From Coenobita brevimanus (lineage: Eukaryota > Arthropoda > Malacostraca > Decapoda > Coenobitidae), in contig JAVRFU010000119.1 of assembly GCA_032717465.1 (NCBI GenBank), positions 147,164 through 211,163 of the forward strand: a stretch of DNA of 64,000 nt, read 5' to 3'. Of this stretch, positions 13,068 to 26,399 are shown one piece after another (within the stretch, counting starts at the first letter, position 1; each line of letters starts with the position of its first letter). The position numbers and the translations under genes were made by a program. The notes beneath the pieces were generated by a model that saw only the letters and a program-made list of their open reading frames with translations, made no database searches and was not told where the DNA came from.

Positions 13068-13158
13068 ATATGGCGCGATTGGTATAGCGACATGGTCAGT
13101 GCCCTGGTCGGAGCAAACTGAAGCCTTTGGGCCATGGTTCTAGTCCAGGAGGGGGGCA
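13068..13158 (+). repeat. tRNA-derived SINE head
   Basis: A-box-like TGGCGCGATTGGTATAGCG at about 13072 and B-box GGTTCTAGTCC at about 13136 have the right order and spacing for a tRNA-type internal RNA polymerase III promoter. The segment between is longer than in a tRNA and acceptor pairing is absent. It is therefore SINE-like rather than a tRNA gene. Confidence 0.55.
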
Positions 13159-13687
13159 GAGGTTTTTCTATCGTGCAGACGTTAAAGCAGCGTATTTCGG
13201 TCTCTTATACTTCATTGTTCTGGACAAACGGTAGCCTAGCCTCGGGCCCCTACGTTCGGATGCGGGCACAATGAGATTTGGCAGCTGGCAGTTGACAGTG
13301 TATGACTGTCAATGTAATGTATATGCAAACTCACCAACCCTGTGCATTCATGCGTTTGTGCGTGCGTAAATACGAGTGAGGAAGACTGCAAGTTGATGAG
13401 CTTCGGTAACTGTTAGCAGGTCTTATCTCATCCTGGTTTAACAGGAAGGGTCACAATATCGATTTGGGTCCCAGCCAAAAAGGATCGCAGAGCAAGCATC
13501 TGCAAGCACAATGGTATTATTTTTGCCATTGGGAACGACGAAGAAAAGCTCAGACGATAAACAAAAAAATATATATATTATAGCAGAGTATAGGCTGTGG
13601 AAGGGGAGATTGTTACCGAGTGGGGAGAGTACGGTCATCAACAAATGCAGATGCCCGCCGTTTCAAGTACTGTCACTGTGCAGTAGA

Positions 13688-13689
<2 letters not shown>

Positions 13690-13736
<47 letters not shown>
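13690..13736. repeat. (CT)n microsatellite
   Basis: Near-perfect run, followed by several hundred bases of pyrimidine- and CACCA-rich sequence to about 14145. Confidence 0.95.
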
Positions 13737-13738
<2 letters not shown>

Positions 13739-14117
13739 GCATAATCGTTATATGCAACTACACCCAGCCAAAATTTCGCTACTCGCACTCTCTACCCAAC
13801 CGCGTTCCGTCTCACCCTTTGATCTCCAACATCTACCCTTACGCCACCACTCCCTTACTCAACACCTGTCCTCGCTGCCAATTCCACCAAAATGTTTTCC
13901 TCCACTTCCCAGGCCAGTCCACCACCATCTCTTTCTTCTCCAGTATACTCCTACATCTTCAGTCTTCACCAGTCCTCACCACCACCAGCACCCTCTCTCA
14001 TCTCAAGTACACTATTCCACTTTCAATCTTCACCAATCCTCACCACCAACAGCACCCATTCTCTTCTCCAATACACTCCATCACCTTCAGTCTTCACACT
14101 TCTTCACCACCACCACC

Positions 14118-14627
14118 TCACCCCCATCTATCCACATCTCTGGTGGGGTTACGCAAAAGACTGTGACGAGTGGAGCACAGCGATCTAGTATTATTATTAG
14201 CTTGGATTCTCGATCTGTCAGGAAAATATACGAATATTAGATAAGGTCTGCCACTTCCTTCGCAATCAGCTAATGAGATGTCAGATACTAGACACTGCGA
14301 CTCGTGACTTGGAGACCTCATATTAGCATACGAGGGCAAATAAATGAGTATACTGAATCTATCAGCAAACAACCTATCCCAGAGTTCAAACAGATTGGTC
14401 ACGACAAAAACACCTACCAGCCTAAATACAAATAATTTCCACAGCCTCCCCTCTCCCAAGTTGCTCTCCCTCACAAGCCCCTCAACTCTGAGTCGTTCCT
14501 TTGCGTCCTCTTCATCATTAATGGCCTGAAGTTTGTAATGTATCGTGGGTGAGATCTGTGACATTATGAGGTAGGGAGGGTGAGTCCTCTGGTGGTGGGG
14601 TGGAGATGGACAGAGGGAGAGGTACAC
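14118..14627 (-). other. Unrecognised 169-codon open frame
   Basis: This is the longest open frame here that is not made of simple repeat. No domain, signal peptide or family motif was recognised, and composition is uneven: a Pro/His-rich start and a Leu/Phe-rich middle. No splice or promoter context supports it. I list it as an open frame only. It may well be chance. Confidence 0.12.
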
Positions 14628-14629
14628 AC

Positions 14630-15444
14630 ACGCTGGATGTGAGGGTTGGGGTGTGTAGGGTGGGTTGTGTGTCGGTTTGAATATGTAACAAGGAATAAAT
14701 GAAGTGGGCTGTATGGGCTGGGATGTGTGGGAGGGAAGGGATGAGTTAGGGTGTATGCATGACCGGGAAGATGTGGGGAGAAATGTGAAGGTGGGATGTG
14801 TAGCCGTGTACTGAAATGTCTATGTAGATGACATGTGCATGTGTAGTGTGCGTTGGGATGCTTAAATAAAAGGGAAAGAGCACTGGTATAATTAAGGATG
14901 TACAGTATGGGCAGAGTAGTGAGTGGGATGTGTGAATATTAGTGGTCATAAGAGGAGGGTTCAATCACACAGCAACAAGTGGTGTAGAGGGAAGGATGTG
15001 CTTAAGTTAAAGCCGAGCAAAAAGAAAAGAATTATGCAAGGATGGAAGGTATGATATAAAGGTATACACAGGATTTCGAGGCAAACAGATATTGATAACG
15101 GTCTCTGACTCATGACAAGAATGTTTATGTTAAAATATAAAATCAAAGAATCGTGAAAAGGGTGACTTGTGGCAATTTGACTTTATAACAGAAACATAAA
15201 ATACATACTTGTTAGATATGAACTAGAGTGCATAAGGAAGGCTGCAGAGTAGGTTTGATTAACGAAGGTAGCAATATTTAGTCATTAGTGTACAAAACAA
15301 TATATGTATGCAAGAAACAAAAGGCAGAGATGTGTCAGCAGGGATGTGGAGGCGAAAGTGTGTGGACAGGGAGTAGGAGATAATGGAAGTGTAACTGAGA
15401 AGGTTTTGGGAGAGTGACAGACAAGTTTCAGAAACACCATGAAC

Positions 15445-15448
<4 letters not shown>
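14630..15448. other. G/T-biased sequence, no gene recognised
   Basis: The + strand is rich in GGGTGTG, GGATGTG and similar words, which gives spurious Pro/His-rich minus-strand frames. No unit repeats cleanly. Confidence 0.5.

Positions 15449-15536
<88 letters not shown>
15449..15536. repeat. (GT)n/(GA)n compound microsatellite
   Basis: (GT)n of about 34 units, then (GA)n of about 9 units. Confidence 0.97.
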
Positions 15537-15538
<2 letters not shown>

Positions 15539-15803
15539 TTGTCCACATTACTTGAGACAGCCCCTTTGACAACCTCTTCACAATCCATCGCCATATAAGG
15601 TGTACGTTTAGGAGGGGAGAGCTGAACGGCCCCGACCCTGCCCCTCCATTCCCCACCTCACGTCATGCCGTCATCTTACTCTCACCTTTGCCTCCTCCAT
15701 CATTTCCCCATTATTCGGTGTTTTTATTTGCCCAAGGGATCTGACAAAAACCAAAACGAATGTGTAAATAATAAAAGTAAAGTTATTATATTACCGTGTT
15801 CTT

Positions 15804-15948
15804 CCAATAATTACCATTCAGTAATTGCCATTATGCCGGGAATCGAACCTGGGACTCTCAGGTGAGAGCCAGGCAGCAATCCACTAAGCCACGACCAGGT
15901 AAATGTTATCTCACACTGTTCGATTCCCGGCATAATGGTAATTATTGG
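15804..15948 (-). repeat. Snapback tRNA-like SINE
   Basis: The left arm (15804-15847) and right arm (15918-15948) are inverted copies sharing CCAATAATTACCATT and TTATGCCGGGAATCGAAC. Between them, on the minus strand, is a tRNA-like segment with A-box TGGCTTAGTGG and B-box GGTTCGATTCC. The right arm carries a second B-box on the + strand. The T-arm has a mismatch and the acceptor ends do not pair, so it is not a tRNA gene. Confidence 0.7.
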
Positions 15949-16499
15949 AGGATTTTTCCTGTGTAAAGTACAGTTTTCTCTCTTCATATTACTGTGTGTA
16001 TTACAAGAGTATCAGAATTATAAAATGTATTCCTATCTTTCTCTAACCAGATTTAAAAAAAAGAAAAAAAGAACTGCAGTCTGCCGCGTGTCTCAAACAA
16101 GGAAGCTCCTGTCTGAGGGTACGATGAGTATGATAGGATAGCAAAGACGGTTCACAGACTCATCACTCAATGAATCTTTTCTTCCGTAAACAGGAGGGAA
16201 AAACTCTATGGAAGTGTGTTGATACGAATGGCAAAATTAAAAAGCTGTATAACTAACTCCCTGCCTACTAATTTACTGGAGTCTGGTAGGAGGACGAAAT
16301 AAGGGAACATTTCACGTCCACGACAAGTGTGAGAGGTGATATACACGGTGTCTAATTTTGTTCTGTTTACGTATTCATTTAAGGGAAGCGCTGTTTCTGA
16401 TATTAATAAAACCTTCGGTATGTTACAGTCCTGCAAAATTGTTCTTCTTTACGTAAATATGATTTATGTTTCAATAATATTATACTTTCTCCTGTGAGA

Positions 16500-17360
16500 C
16501 TGAGTGATGGGGGGGGGGAGAAGAAAACTGGAGTAAAGACTAAAGGAAGGGATTAAGGAAGGACGCAAGGCAGCAGGAATGATGGGTAAGGAAGACAGGA
16601 GATAAAGGGAAGGAAGGAAGGATGGATGGAGGAAAGGCAGCAAAAAAGATAGGTATGGAAGGAAGGCAGCAGGATGGACAGGTAAAGAAGGAGGATAAAA
16701 GAAATGAATGGAGGAAGGAAGAGAGAAGGATAAAAGAAACCGAGCGATGTAGTGAATGTTGAGGAACACACAAATTTAATGTATCCGTGCAGACAGGCAG
16801 AGGCAGAACAAAACTTAAGTATTCTGGAGGTGTAAGGGTATGTAGGTGTGTTGAATGTGGGGGCAGGCTGGTGTGTGGGGAGGAAGGGTACAAAGAAGTA
16901 TAAAGGGCTGGAGGTGTGAGGGTGTAGGGGTGTCAAGTTAGGGGATAGGGTGGTGTGGGGAGAAAGGGTACAAGTGAGTATACTGTATATATAGGAAACC
17001 ATACAGCAACATACCCAATGATCCTTTCCAGCCTGTTTACTGTAGGGCTGGTTAAGACTAACGTAATTATTAAGTGAACCAAAGAGAAGGATAGGAAAGC
17101 AAGGGTGGAGAAATGGGGGTGAGGTGAGAGGATGAAGGCAATAAGAGATATGGGGAGGATCAGGGCAGGTTCATCATAACGCAAACATTGGGAATGAGGA
17201 GTGACAATGAGGAAGGAAGAAAGAAGACTGATGGAAAAAAAAAAAGTGGTGATAATAAGGATAATGAAAAGGAGACTAAGTAATGGGTCAAAGTCCCTGC
17301 CAAATGAAAGAAAAAGAATGAAGGGAGGTGAGGAAAGGAAAGAAAGGATAGGTTAGAGAA
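16500..17360. repeat. Polypurine-rich tract
   Basis: The + strand is strongly A/G-biased, with GGAAGGAAGG and GGTGTGGGG words and a G9 run near 16510. Minus-strand Leu/Ser/Pro open frames are by-products. Confidence 0.75.
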
Positions 17361-17470
17361 GGTAAGACGAAAGAAAAAGAATATAATATTAATCTTTTAG
17401 AGGTTATGGATTTCGGTAAAAAGCCATACTTTTTGTTAACAGCTTAAACTATATATATATTATGTGATAT

Positions 17471-19260
<1,790 letters not shown>

Positions 19261-19451
19261 AAACGATTATAAGAACTGCATGTATAAAATATCAAATTCC
19301 GGCCTCGGTGTAAGACAGCCCTAATGACGTGGATTTTAATAGTAATATATTTTTTTTTAACGACTTCTGATCTCTCTCCCCCCCCCTCTCTCTCTCTGTA
19401 TATATATACTGTATATACACGATATATACACACAGGGAGAGTATGTTCGCG

Positions 19452-19457
<6 letters not shown>

Positions 19458-19488
<31 letters not shown>
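19458..19488. repeat. (GT)n microsatellite
   Basis: Short perfect run, followed by a T-rich stretch. Confidence 0.95.
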
Positions 19489-19490
<2 letters not shown>

Positions 19491-19744
19491 ACTTTTTTTT
19501 TTTTTTAGTGTATAAGCGCTGGAAATGGATGTTGTTAAATCTGCACTGCTTTCCGAAAGAATGCCTCTTTCTGCAATAGAGCTTTTCGTAGGCGATATCA
19601 GAATTCAAGGGGTGTGCTTGGATGTCAGCACGACGAGATCCAGTTGTTGGATGAGCAATGTGAGTGAGAGTAATAATGAAAGTAAGGGAGAGTGTGAGAA
19701 AGAGAGGATCAAAAGTAAGAGTAGTGATGACAGGTTACAGTGAA

Positions 19745-19768
19745 AATGGAGCTGAGAGTACCTGAGGA

Positions 19769-19808
<40 letters not shown>

Positions 19809-20260
19809 AATGGGCTAGAATGGATATTAGGGTGAGACTGAGTCTGAGGACTAGAGGAGGGTAAGATTAGTGAGGATGAGAATTACTGAAGGTGACTGTG
19901 AAGGTGTGAATGTGAAGTGAAAGCAAGGGTGAGAGTGAGCCAGGATTAGGGGAAGATGAGATTAGTGTGGGTGAGAATGACTGTGAACGTGACTGTTAGG
20001 TGAGGACGTGATGTGAGAGCAAGGGTGAGAGTGGCAGCGAGGATGATTTCGAAGGTGAGGCCTGAGAGTATAAGATGGTGGGAAATGACCGTGGCGGTAA
20101 GTGAGAGTGAGAAATGATGTAAAATAGGTGGAAGTGTGATAAGGAAAGGAAGGGATGTATGGATTAGCTGTGGGTGAGAGATGAGAGACAGAGGTAAGGG
20201 TGGGAGACAGAGGTATGAGTGAAAGGTGAGAGTGAGAAGTGGGGATAAAAAGTTAAGGTG
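19745..20260. repeat. (GA)n and degenerate GGTGAGAGTGA tract
   Basis: (GA)n at 19769-19804, followed by about 450 bp of G/A-rich sequence with recurring GGTGAGAGTGAG and AGTGTGGGTGAGAATGACTG words. This looks like a decayed minisatellite. Confidence 0.7.
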
Positions 20261-20444
20261 AGGGGTCAGACAGCTTTTCTTAAGGAACATTTATCAAAGA
20301 CTTGTTTACATACTCGAAGCATTACATGAGGCAGTACCAAAACACACGGAAAATGTAAGGTGGTTAACAGAAAGTACTAAGTAGAAGATTGTGCTTAAGA
20401 GATATTCTACGGTACTTTTTTTTAATTTTTGCACTGCCAAAACA

Positions 20445-20449
<5 letters not shown>

Positions 20450-20522
<73 letters not shown>
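20450..20522. repeat. (TC)n/(CA)n compound microsatellite
   Basis: (TC)n of about 14 units, then (CA)n of about 22 units. Confidence 0.97.
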
Positions 20523-20523
<1 letters not shown>

Positions 20524-20956
20524 TTAACAAACAAACAAACACACATCAAAGAAAAAGCTGCACTGAGTCATGCACGTATTACAAAAACAAAAGGCAGTGG
20601 AATAAATTCTTGCGAAGACGGTGACACACGCTTGAATGTTTTCTTTCCCTGACCAACCATACCACATACACAAGGAGACGCCCCATAAGGAACCAACACA
20701 AGTTACTGCCAAAACCCCATTTTCTAAGGACAATGGGGGAGAGAACATCATAAGTATTTCTGAAGCATTTATTATCAGGAGCATTTATTTGTATGATTTT
20801 TATTATTCTCGCAAAACTTTACTGTGAGCCTGCACAGTGACATAAAGGAAGTTATGCCTTCATTAACAGAAAAAAAATGCGGTACATGGACAAATAACTA
20901 GCACAGGTATGAGTTGGTGCAGAGCATGGAGAGATGTTGCCTCGGTTAATCATTTT

Positions 20957-20958
<2 letters not shown>

Positions 20959-21027
<69 letters not shown>

Positions 21028-21047
21028 CAAAGGCCAGAAGCATATAA

Positions 21048-21095
<48 letters not shown>

Positions 21096-21132
21096 AAATA
21101 TATATATATATATATAAAACCAAAGGCCAGAA

Positions 21133-21167
<35 letters not shown>

Positions 21168-21179
21168 CAAAGGCCAGAA

Positions 21180-21244
<65 letters not shown>

Positions 21245-21285
21245 CAAAGGCCAGAAGCATATATATATAAAACCAAAGGCCAGAA

Positions 21286-21339
<54 letters not shown>

Positions 21340-21396
21340 AGGCCAGAAGCCCGTGGCATTGTCTCCCCCAAGAAAAACAAAATCAAGATAACAGAG

Positions 21397-21438
<42 letters not shown>
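20959..21438. repeat. Compound (TA)n array with a repeated 18-bp spacer, flanked by (CA)n
   Basis: (CA)n at 20959-20994, then (TA)n blocks separated by AAACCAAAGGCCAGAAGC (about 21023, 21117, 21163, 21241, 21269; a shortened copy at 21336). The final copy leads into unique sequence and an (AC)n at about 21398-21438. (TA)n block lengths vary from about 10 to over 55 bp. Confidence 0.95.
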
Positions 21439-21439
<1 letters not shown>

Positions 21440-21440
<1 letters not shown>

Positions 21441-22860
21441 ACAGTTGCCTCAGTAAGTTCCTCTACCCATGTTGCACCTCCCCGTTAAGATGTGGCATCA
21501 TCGCAGCAGTAATTGCTGGCAACGTCGCAGTAGTAGCGTAAGGCGTATTTATGAATGAACGCTAGAACCACTGACGTCAGTGACGGGTGTATATGCCAGA
21601 CATCATAATACTTAATAATATGGGAGCAATTAACACATCACCAGAGACAACAGTAACATTACTATGCATATTCGAAAAGAAAATTTATATTTTGATACGA
21701 CATACCAACAGGAATATAAATACAAACAATGGCATAAATAAAAAAATGTCATGAAGGTTGTCACAGGTAGAGTCATCTTACATCAGCCACTCACACCACA
21801 CCTTACTGTGGAATCTGAAGTGTTGAGTGCGTCTCATGGATCATGCTATGGGACAGTTCAAAAAACATTATAAACCTTAAAACATATGGAAACCTGTTAT
21901 CATAGGCATATAGTAATAATATATAAACCAATGCAATATTACATGGAAGGGGAATAAATAACATTATATAAATAGGACTATACTTATTTATTCAACACAA
22001 GACTTCTATAAAAGTATCGTTTCAGAGTCATGCAGTATGTATGCAGTTCGAATCACTGTCTGAAATTTCCAATATGACAAATGGTAAATACTCATGAGAC
22101 GTCAGAAAGCACGCGACTGTAGTGTTAGGTCCTCACGAGCGGGCAGTGCCCGACGGGCAAACATTGTTACCAAATCACGTTCCAGTTCACACGTTTAGAT
22201 ACGTATTCATACGATTTATGATTCATAAAGTGTTTCAAACTGTTCCACAGCAAGCTCCATGAGATAGCCCTAACACCCCAGATTACACATACGCTGTGGT
22301 GAGGGTGGCTGATGCATGATGACTATACATACGACAACCTTGATGATATTTCTATTGTTTTTTTTTTCTCTCTCTCCATTTATATTCGTATTGGTATTTC
22401 GTATTAATACATAAACACTATCAGTAATGTTGTCCCTTGTGATGTGTTACCTGGTTCCCTATTTATTTCCTATTATGATTTCTGGCATACACACCCACCG
22501 GCCACGTCTGCAGATTACAGTGTTCATTCGTTGCTGCATATTTACGTTACTAATGCGATGCTGCCACATTTGACGTGAGCTATTTTTAGGGGGTAAAGGG
22601 ACTTTTTGAGGCAACTGTACATTGTATATAATGGACAAAGCCTAAAAAGTGCTTTAGGGGATGTCAAACATCAGCATTCCATTAAGACCCTGGTTAATGG
22701 TGCAGGGGGAAGGGAAAAGAACATCCTTCTTAGCACATCTACATTTTATCTCCAGCATTTGTACGTCTCCCTATTTTCCCATTTGCTAGGACTAATTTAC
22801 AACGAGACTGGATTTTGACACAATGAACACACAATCTTTATTATTGTTTTCGTTTAACAA
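21440..22860. other. No gene recognised
   Basis: AT-rich sequence in the spacer of the old inverted duplication. It holds one notable short site, a perfect 14-bp palindrome around a CRE-like TGACGTCA at 21569-21582. Confidence 0.5.
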
Positions 22861-24470
22861 CAGCTAATAAAGGACATCCAGTTGCATTATTTCGCATTCA
22901 GAGTTGGTCAGTGGTACTGCTACATGAACTCGCGTCCGGAGGATCAGGCTCCACATTGTCGCCTGTTTTAGAACTGTTTCAGTATATGCCATCTTCAGTG
23001 CAGGATTTGCTGTTGTTTTTACATTTTCTTTTTTTTCTCCCTCTAGTTTGTTTACCCAACTAATCTCCTCTTACTTTTTGTTGTTTTTATTGCTTTTTTT
23101 TCCTCGTAGCTTTGTCAGGCTTATTTAGTCTACATGTGTTTGCAATGTACCTTCTTTTATTTTATTTTGCCTATCTGCTCCGCCAGGTCATCCACTCACA
23201 TCCAACTCTAGTAGATTTTACCTTTACTTATTCATGTCTGCCTCCTGCACTTTTCTTGCCAAGAGTTCACCCACGGTCATTCTGCTTGTTTCGTTCATAT
23301 TCTTGTACTTCGTTCTTCCACTCTTCTGGGTTCCATTTGTGTTCTCTCATTTGTCCTGAGATTTTTTTTCACTGACGAGTTTTCCTTACTTGAATAAAAT
23401 AGTCATGTAGATGAACCACTGCAACAAGTGGAACTGTTGGATGGGGACTGACACTGTTAGAGTTTGAATTCTTTTTCTCTGACGTTTCGGGCTGTACAGA
23501 ATCTCTGAAGATGGGTTCTGTGCCGCCCGAAACGTTAAAGAAAATAAAGAATTCAAGCTCTAACCTAAATCTCTCTCCCTTTCAACAACATCGCTATGCT
23601 ATAACCTTTGACTGCCAGTTGTCTGCCTTACATTTTATTTCGGCTAACATCAGGCGATTTACTCTGTCACAGAGAAACCTTGGGGCATAAAAATGTTAAA
23701 TTTACTTAGATTAACATTTTCAACAAGATTCAGGGACACTATTTAATTCCAACTTACGACTGATGATTTTGTCAACTCATAGATACTTGCCGCGATTAAA
23801 GGTTTAAGTGGGAGGGAAAAAGCTGGGTGGACTCATATCAGGCAAAATTAAAACTTTTCACAGGCAGCGTGGCCCGCCCTTCACAAGATAGAGGGTGGTG
23901 GTGGTTGTATCTCAGTGTGTTATTATGGTCGTGTTTGCTTGGAGGCTCTTGCTATTTTTTTCACAGTCTCTTCAGGTTTCTTATCACTCTTTATCTTATC
24001 TGAGGTGCTTAGGTCTGTGCTCGACCATCCATGAGTGTCATGGTATATTTGTGGTGACTGTGGCGGTACCCAAGCGACAATCAGTCCTCTGTGAGAGGTT
24101 TATTGGTTGTCTTTTTGGCTATGGCTGTTCGGGATTGGGTGGTAGGGGACAGTGGAAGGGGAGGGGCTAGAGAAAAGAAGAGGAAGAAGGGGAGAGGTGG
24201 GTGTCGTGGTGTGTGTGCGGGGAGGGGGGAAGCGGGGATTGTGGAGCGGGAAAGGCTAGAGAAGGAGCGAAGAGAGGGGTAGAGCAGAGTGTTGTGGTGT
24301 GTGAGGGAGGGAGAGGATAGTGGAGGGGAAGAGGCTAGAGGGGAATGAGGAAGAGAAGGAAAGCTATGTCCTCCCGTCCCCACCTCGATGACAATAATAA
24401 CACTAACGAACAGAACATATCCAACTCTTTAATAACTCTCGGTCAGATCCACCAGCACCTCAATGAAAAG
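22860..24470 (+). repeat. Old inverted duplication, right arm
   Basis: Partner of 17580-19260 in opposite orientation. It starts near ACATCCAGTTGCAT and ends in GAACAGAACATATCCAAC and ATCCACCAGCAC, which match the complement of the left arm near 17590-17615. The 23405-23600 hammerhead-like repeat is absent from the left arm, so it probably inserted after the duplication. Confidence 0.85.
23405..23600 (+). repeat. Dispersed repeat with CTGAAGA...GAAAC hairpin (copy 2)
   Basis: CTGAAGATGGGTTCTG at 23505 is followed by CCGCCCGAAACGTT. This fits the CUGANGA...GAAA order of hammerhead ribozyme cores, with a short GGG/CCC stem II. The segment is also a long imperfect hairpin: GAATTCTTTTTCTCTGACG on one side, CGTTAAAGAAAATAAAGAATTC-like on the other. 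Penelope-like retroelements are known to carry hammerhead motifs, so a PLE-end fragment is plausible. No reverse transcriptase is present. Confidence 0.5.
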
Positions 24471-24492
24471 TTTGTCGGACGGATGCAAATGC

Positions 24493-24497
<5 letters not shown>

Positions 24498-24527
<30 letters not shown>
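24498..24527. repeat. (TC)n microsatellite
   Basis: Perfect run at the outer edge of the old inverted duplication, mirroring the (GA)n at 17475. Confidence 0.95.
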
Positions 24528-24530
<3 letters not shown>

Positions 24531-24808
24531 AATTATCAGATATAGCAATATTTCTATAAAAAATGTTATCTTTTTTCCAGTATCCTCCTTTTTCTGTTCA
24601 GATGACTGTTGCTGTCCTTTTCCCCAATTAAAGTGAACAATTAACTAAGTCTTTTACATCTAATTCCAATCTGGATGATTCCGCTGCAGTTGCTCTTGTC
24701 TTCTTACCCATTTAACTGTTCACAGCTGTTAGTATGTTCTTCTGATGACTCCTTTCTGTTGGAGCTGGAGGAAAACGCAGCTGTCGTCCCTTGTCTTCTG
24801 CTTGCCTT

Positions 24809-24910
<102 letters not shown>

Positions 24911-25212
24911 TTTAGTGAGAGTGAGTGTCTATGGGTTGGGGAAAGGGAGGTGAAGCCACAGAAAAGTAAAAAGTTCTTTTAGTATGTCTCGTTAAACGGT
25001 GGTGAATCAAGGAACTTTTTTCTTGAAGACGGCCCCTTCTGTTGTGACAGATACTATATTACTACAGGCTTGAATTGCAGGAGTAAGTTCCGCTTGATTT
25101 AAAATTATTTCTCCTAGTTCTTGCCTGCAAAAATTACCAGATAGCTTTCCTTTTCCCTCTTGGATATGTAGTTTTAATCACTCGAGTCTTTTGTGGTAAT
25201 CCATATGTTTTT

Positions 25213-25450
25213 ACCCTCCACCTGACAAAGTCAGAGGAGGGTGTTGTTATCACTGGGATCAACAGGTGTCCGTCCGTAAAACTGGGCGGCAGGGCGGTTG
25301 GCTGGGGGTAGAGATTTTGTTTCCGGGCCAGAACTCAGAAAGTATTCACTATAGAGTCATGAAATTTCACACTGTTATGTCTTACAGTGAACTGGTCCAT
25401 TTTGATGGGTAGAATGCTGTGTCTTAAGTAGTTTTTTTAATAATGAAAAA
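25213..25450 (+). repeat. Dispersed repeat with CCCTCC...GGAGGG terminal hairpin
   Basis: It starts with CCCTCCACCTGAC, a short loop and GTCAGAGGAGGG, forming a clean hairpin. Then come GTGTTGTTATCA and GTGTCCGTCCGT, a signature of widespread invertebrate interspersed repeats, and CAGAACTCAGAAAGTATT. It ends near a poly(A) run (25451-25469). The class is not certain. Confidence 0.5.
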
Positions 25451-26175
25451 GTAAAAAAAAAAAAAAAAACGATATTTCACTGCGACCTGCGCAAGGAATT
25501 TGAGGAGCCCAGGTTATTGTGTCCTCAAGGCGTCCTCCTTACGCCCACCCTCAACAAAAAAAAAGAAAAAAAAGAGGGGGGTAAGGGGGTGAGGGCCGTT
25601 ATGCGCTTGGTTCGGTGTGCAGGAAGGTGGGGGGGGGGGTATTTGCTTGGTCAGATGGAGAGTTGCAACAGCGCAGTGCTGCCTACATTTTAATCTCATC
25701 AGTGCTGTCAGTACCGTATTTATTTTCTGTAATCAGGAATATTTATTTTCTGTAACCTACAAGGTTGCTGCTCCGATAGTGTTTGTTTCGATTCCTAGGG
25801 CAGGTTGATGGCGCCACTCGACTTAGTGTCAATACACCCGTTTTGGAGAGTCCATCCAATCTTTGTGGGATGGTAGGTAAAGCAGTACTTAAAGTAATCC
25901 AAGTGAGAGGTAACTGTGGTAACCTGGATGATATATTTGCTTTGTATCCCAGGATAATGGGTGGATAACCAGCTACAGTCACAAAGGCCTAAGTTACGAA
26001 GTTGAGTACCGCGTCACTGCGCCTCACCGTCTGTTCCCACTTTTATACTTGGTGACACACCAACTTAGCGTATAAAAAGTCAACCTTCATTCTTATGCCG
26101 GTGTTGAAAAATTTTATCGTTATATTTTTCTCAACAGCAATCAATGTGTTACGTAATATTTTTGCTTTCTCCCGG

Positions 26176-26361
26176 TACTGGCATCGTTTTGTCAATATGT
26201 CCATCATACTGGCATCGCTTTGTCAATATGTCCATCATACTGGCATCGCTTTGTCAATATGTCCATCATACTGGCATCGCTTTGTCAATATGTCCATCAT
26301 ACTGGCATCGCTTTGTCAATATGTCCATCATACTGGCATCGTTTTGTCAATATGTCCATCA
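26176..26361 (+). repeat. 31-bp minisatellite, six copies
   Basis: The unit is TACTGGCATCGYTTTGTCAA plus TATGTCCATCA, starting at 26176, 26207, 26238, 26269, 26300 and 26331. Only one C/T position varies. It is uninterrupted head-to-tail, and open frames on it repeat every 31 residues. Confidence 0.97.
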
Positions 26362-26399
26362 TACTCTAAGTTTCTGGTTTCTTCAAGACTTTTTTCCAC

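Noticed and set aside
13068..13158. Possible tRNA gene
   Set aside because: A- and B-boxes are present, but there is no acceptor pairing and no proper anticodon arm; kept only as a SINE head.
20852..21438. Tyr-Ile repeat frames up to 162 codons
   Set aside because: Translation of (TA)n plus the 18-bp spacer.
26176..26361. CRISPR-like regular 31-bp repeats
   Set aside because: Copies are directly adjacent with no unique spacers, and the context is eukaryotic.
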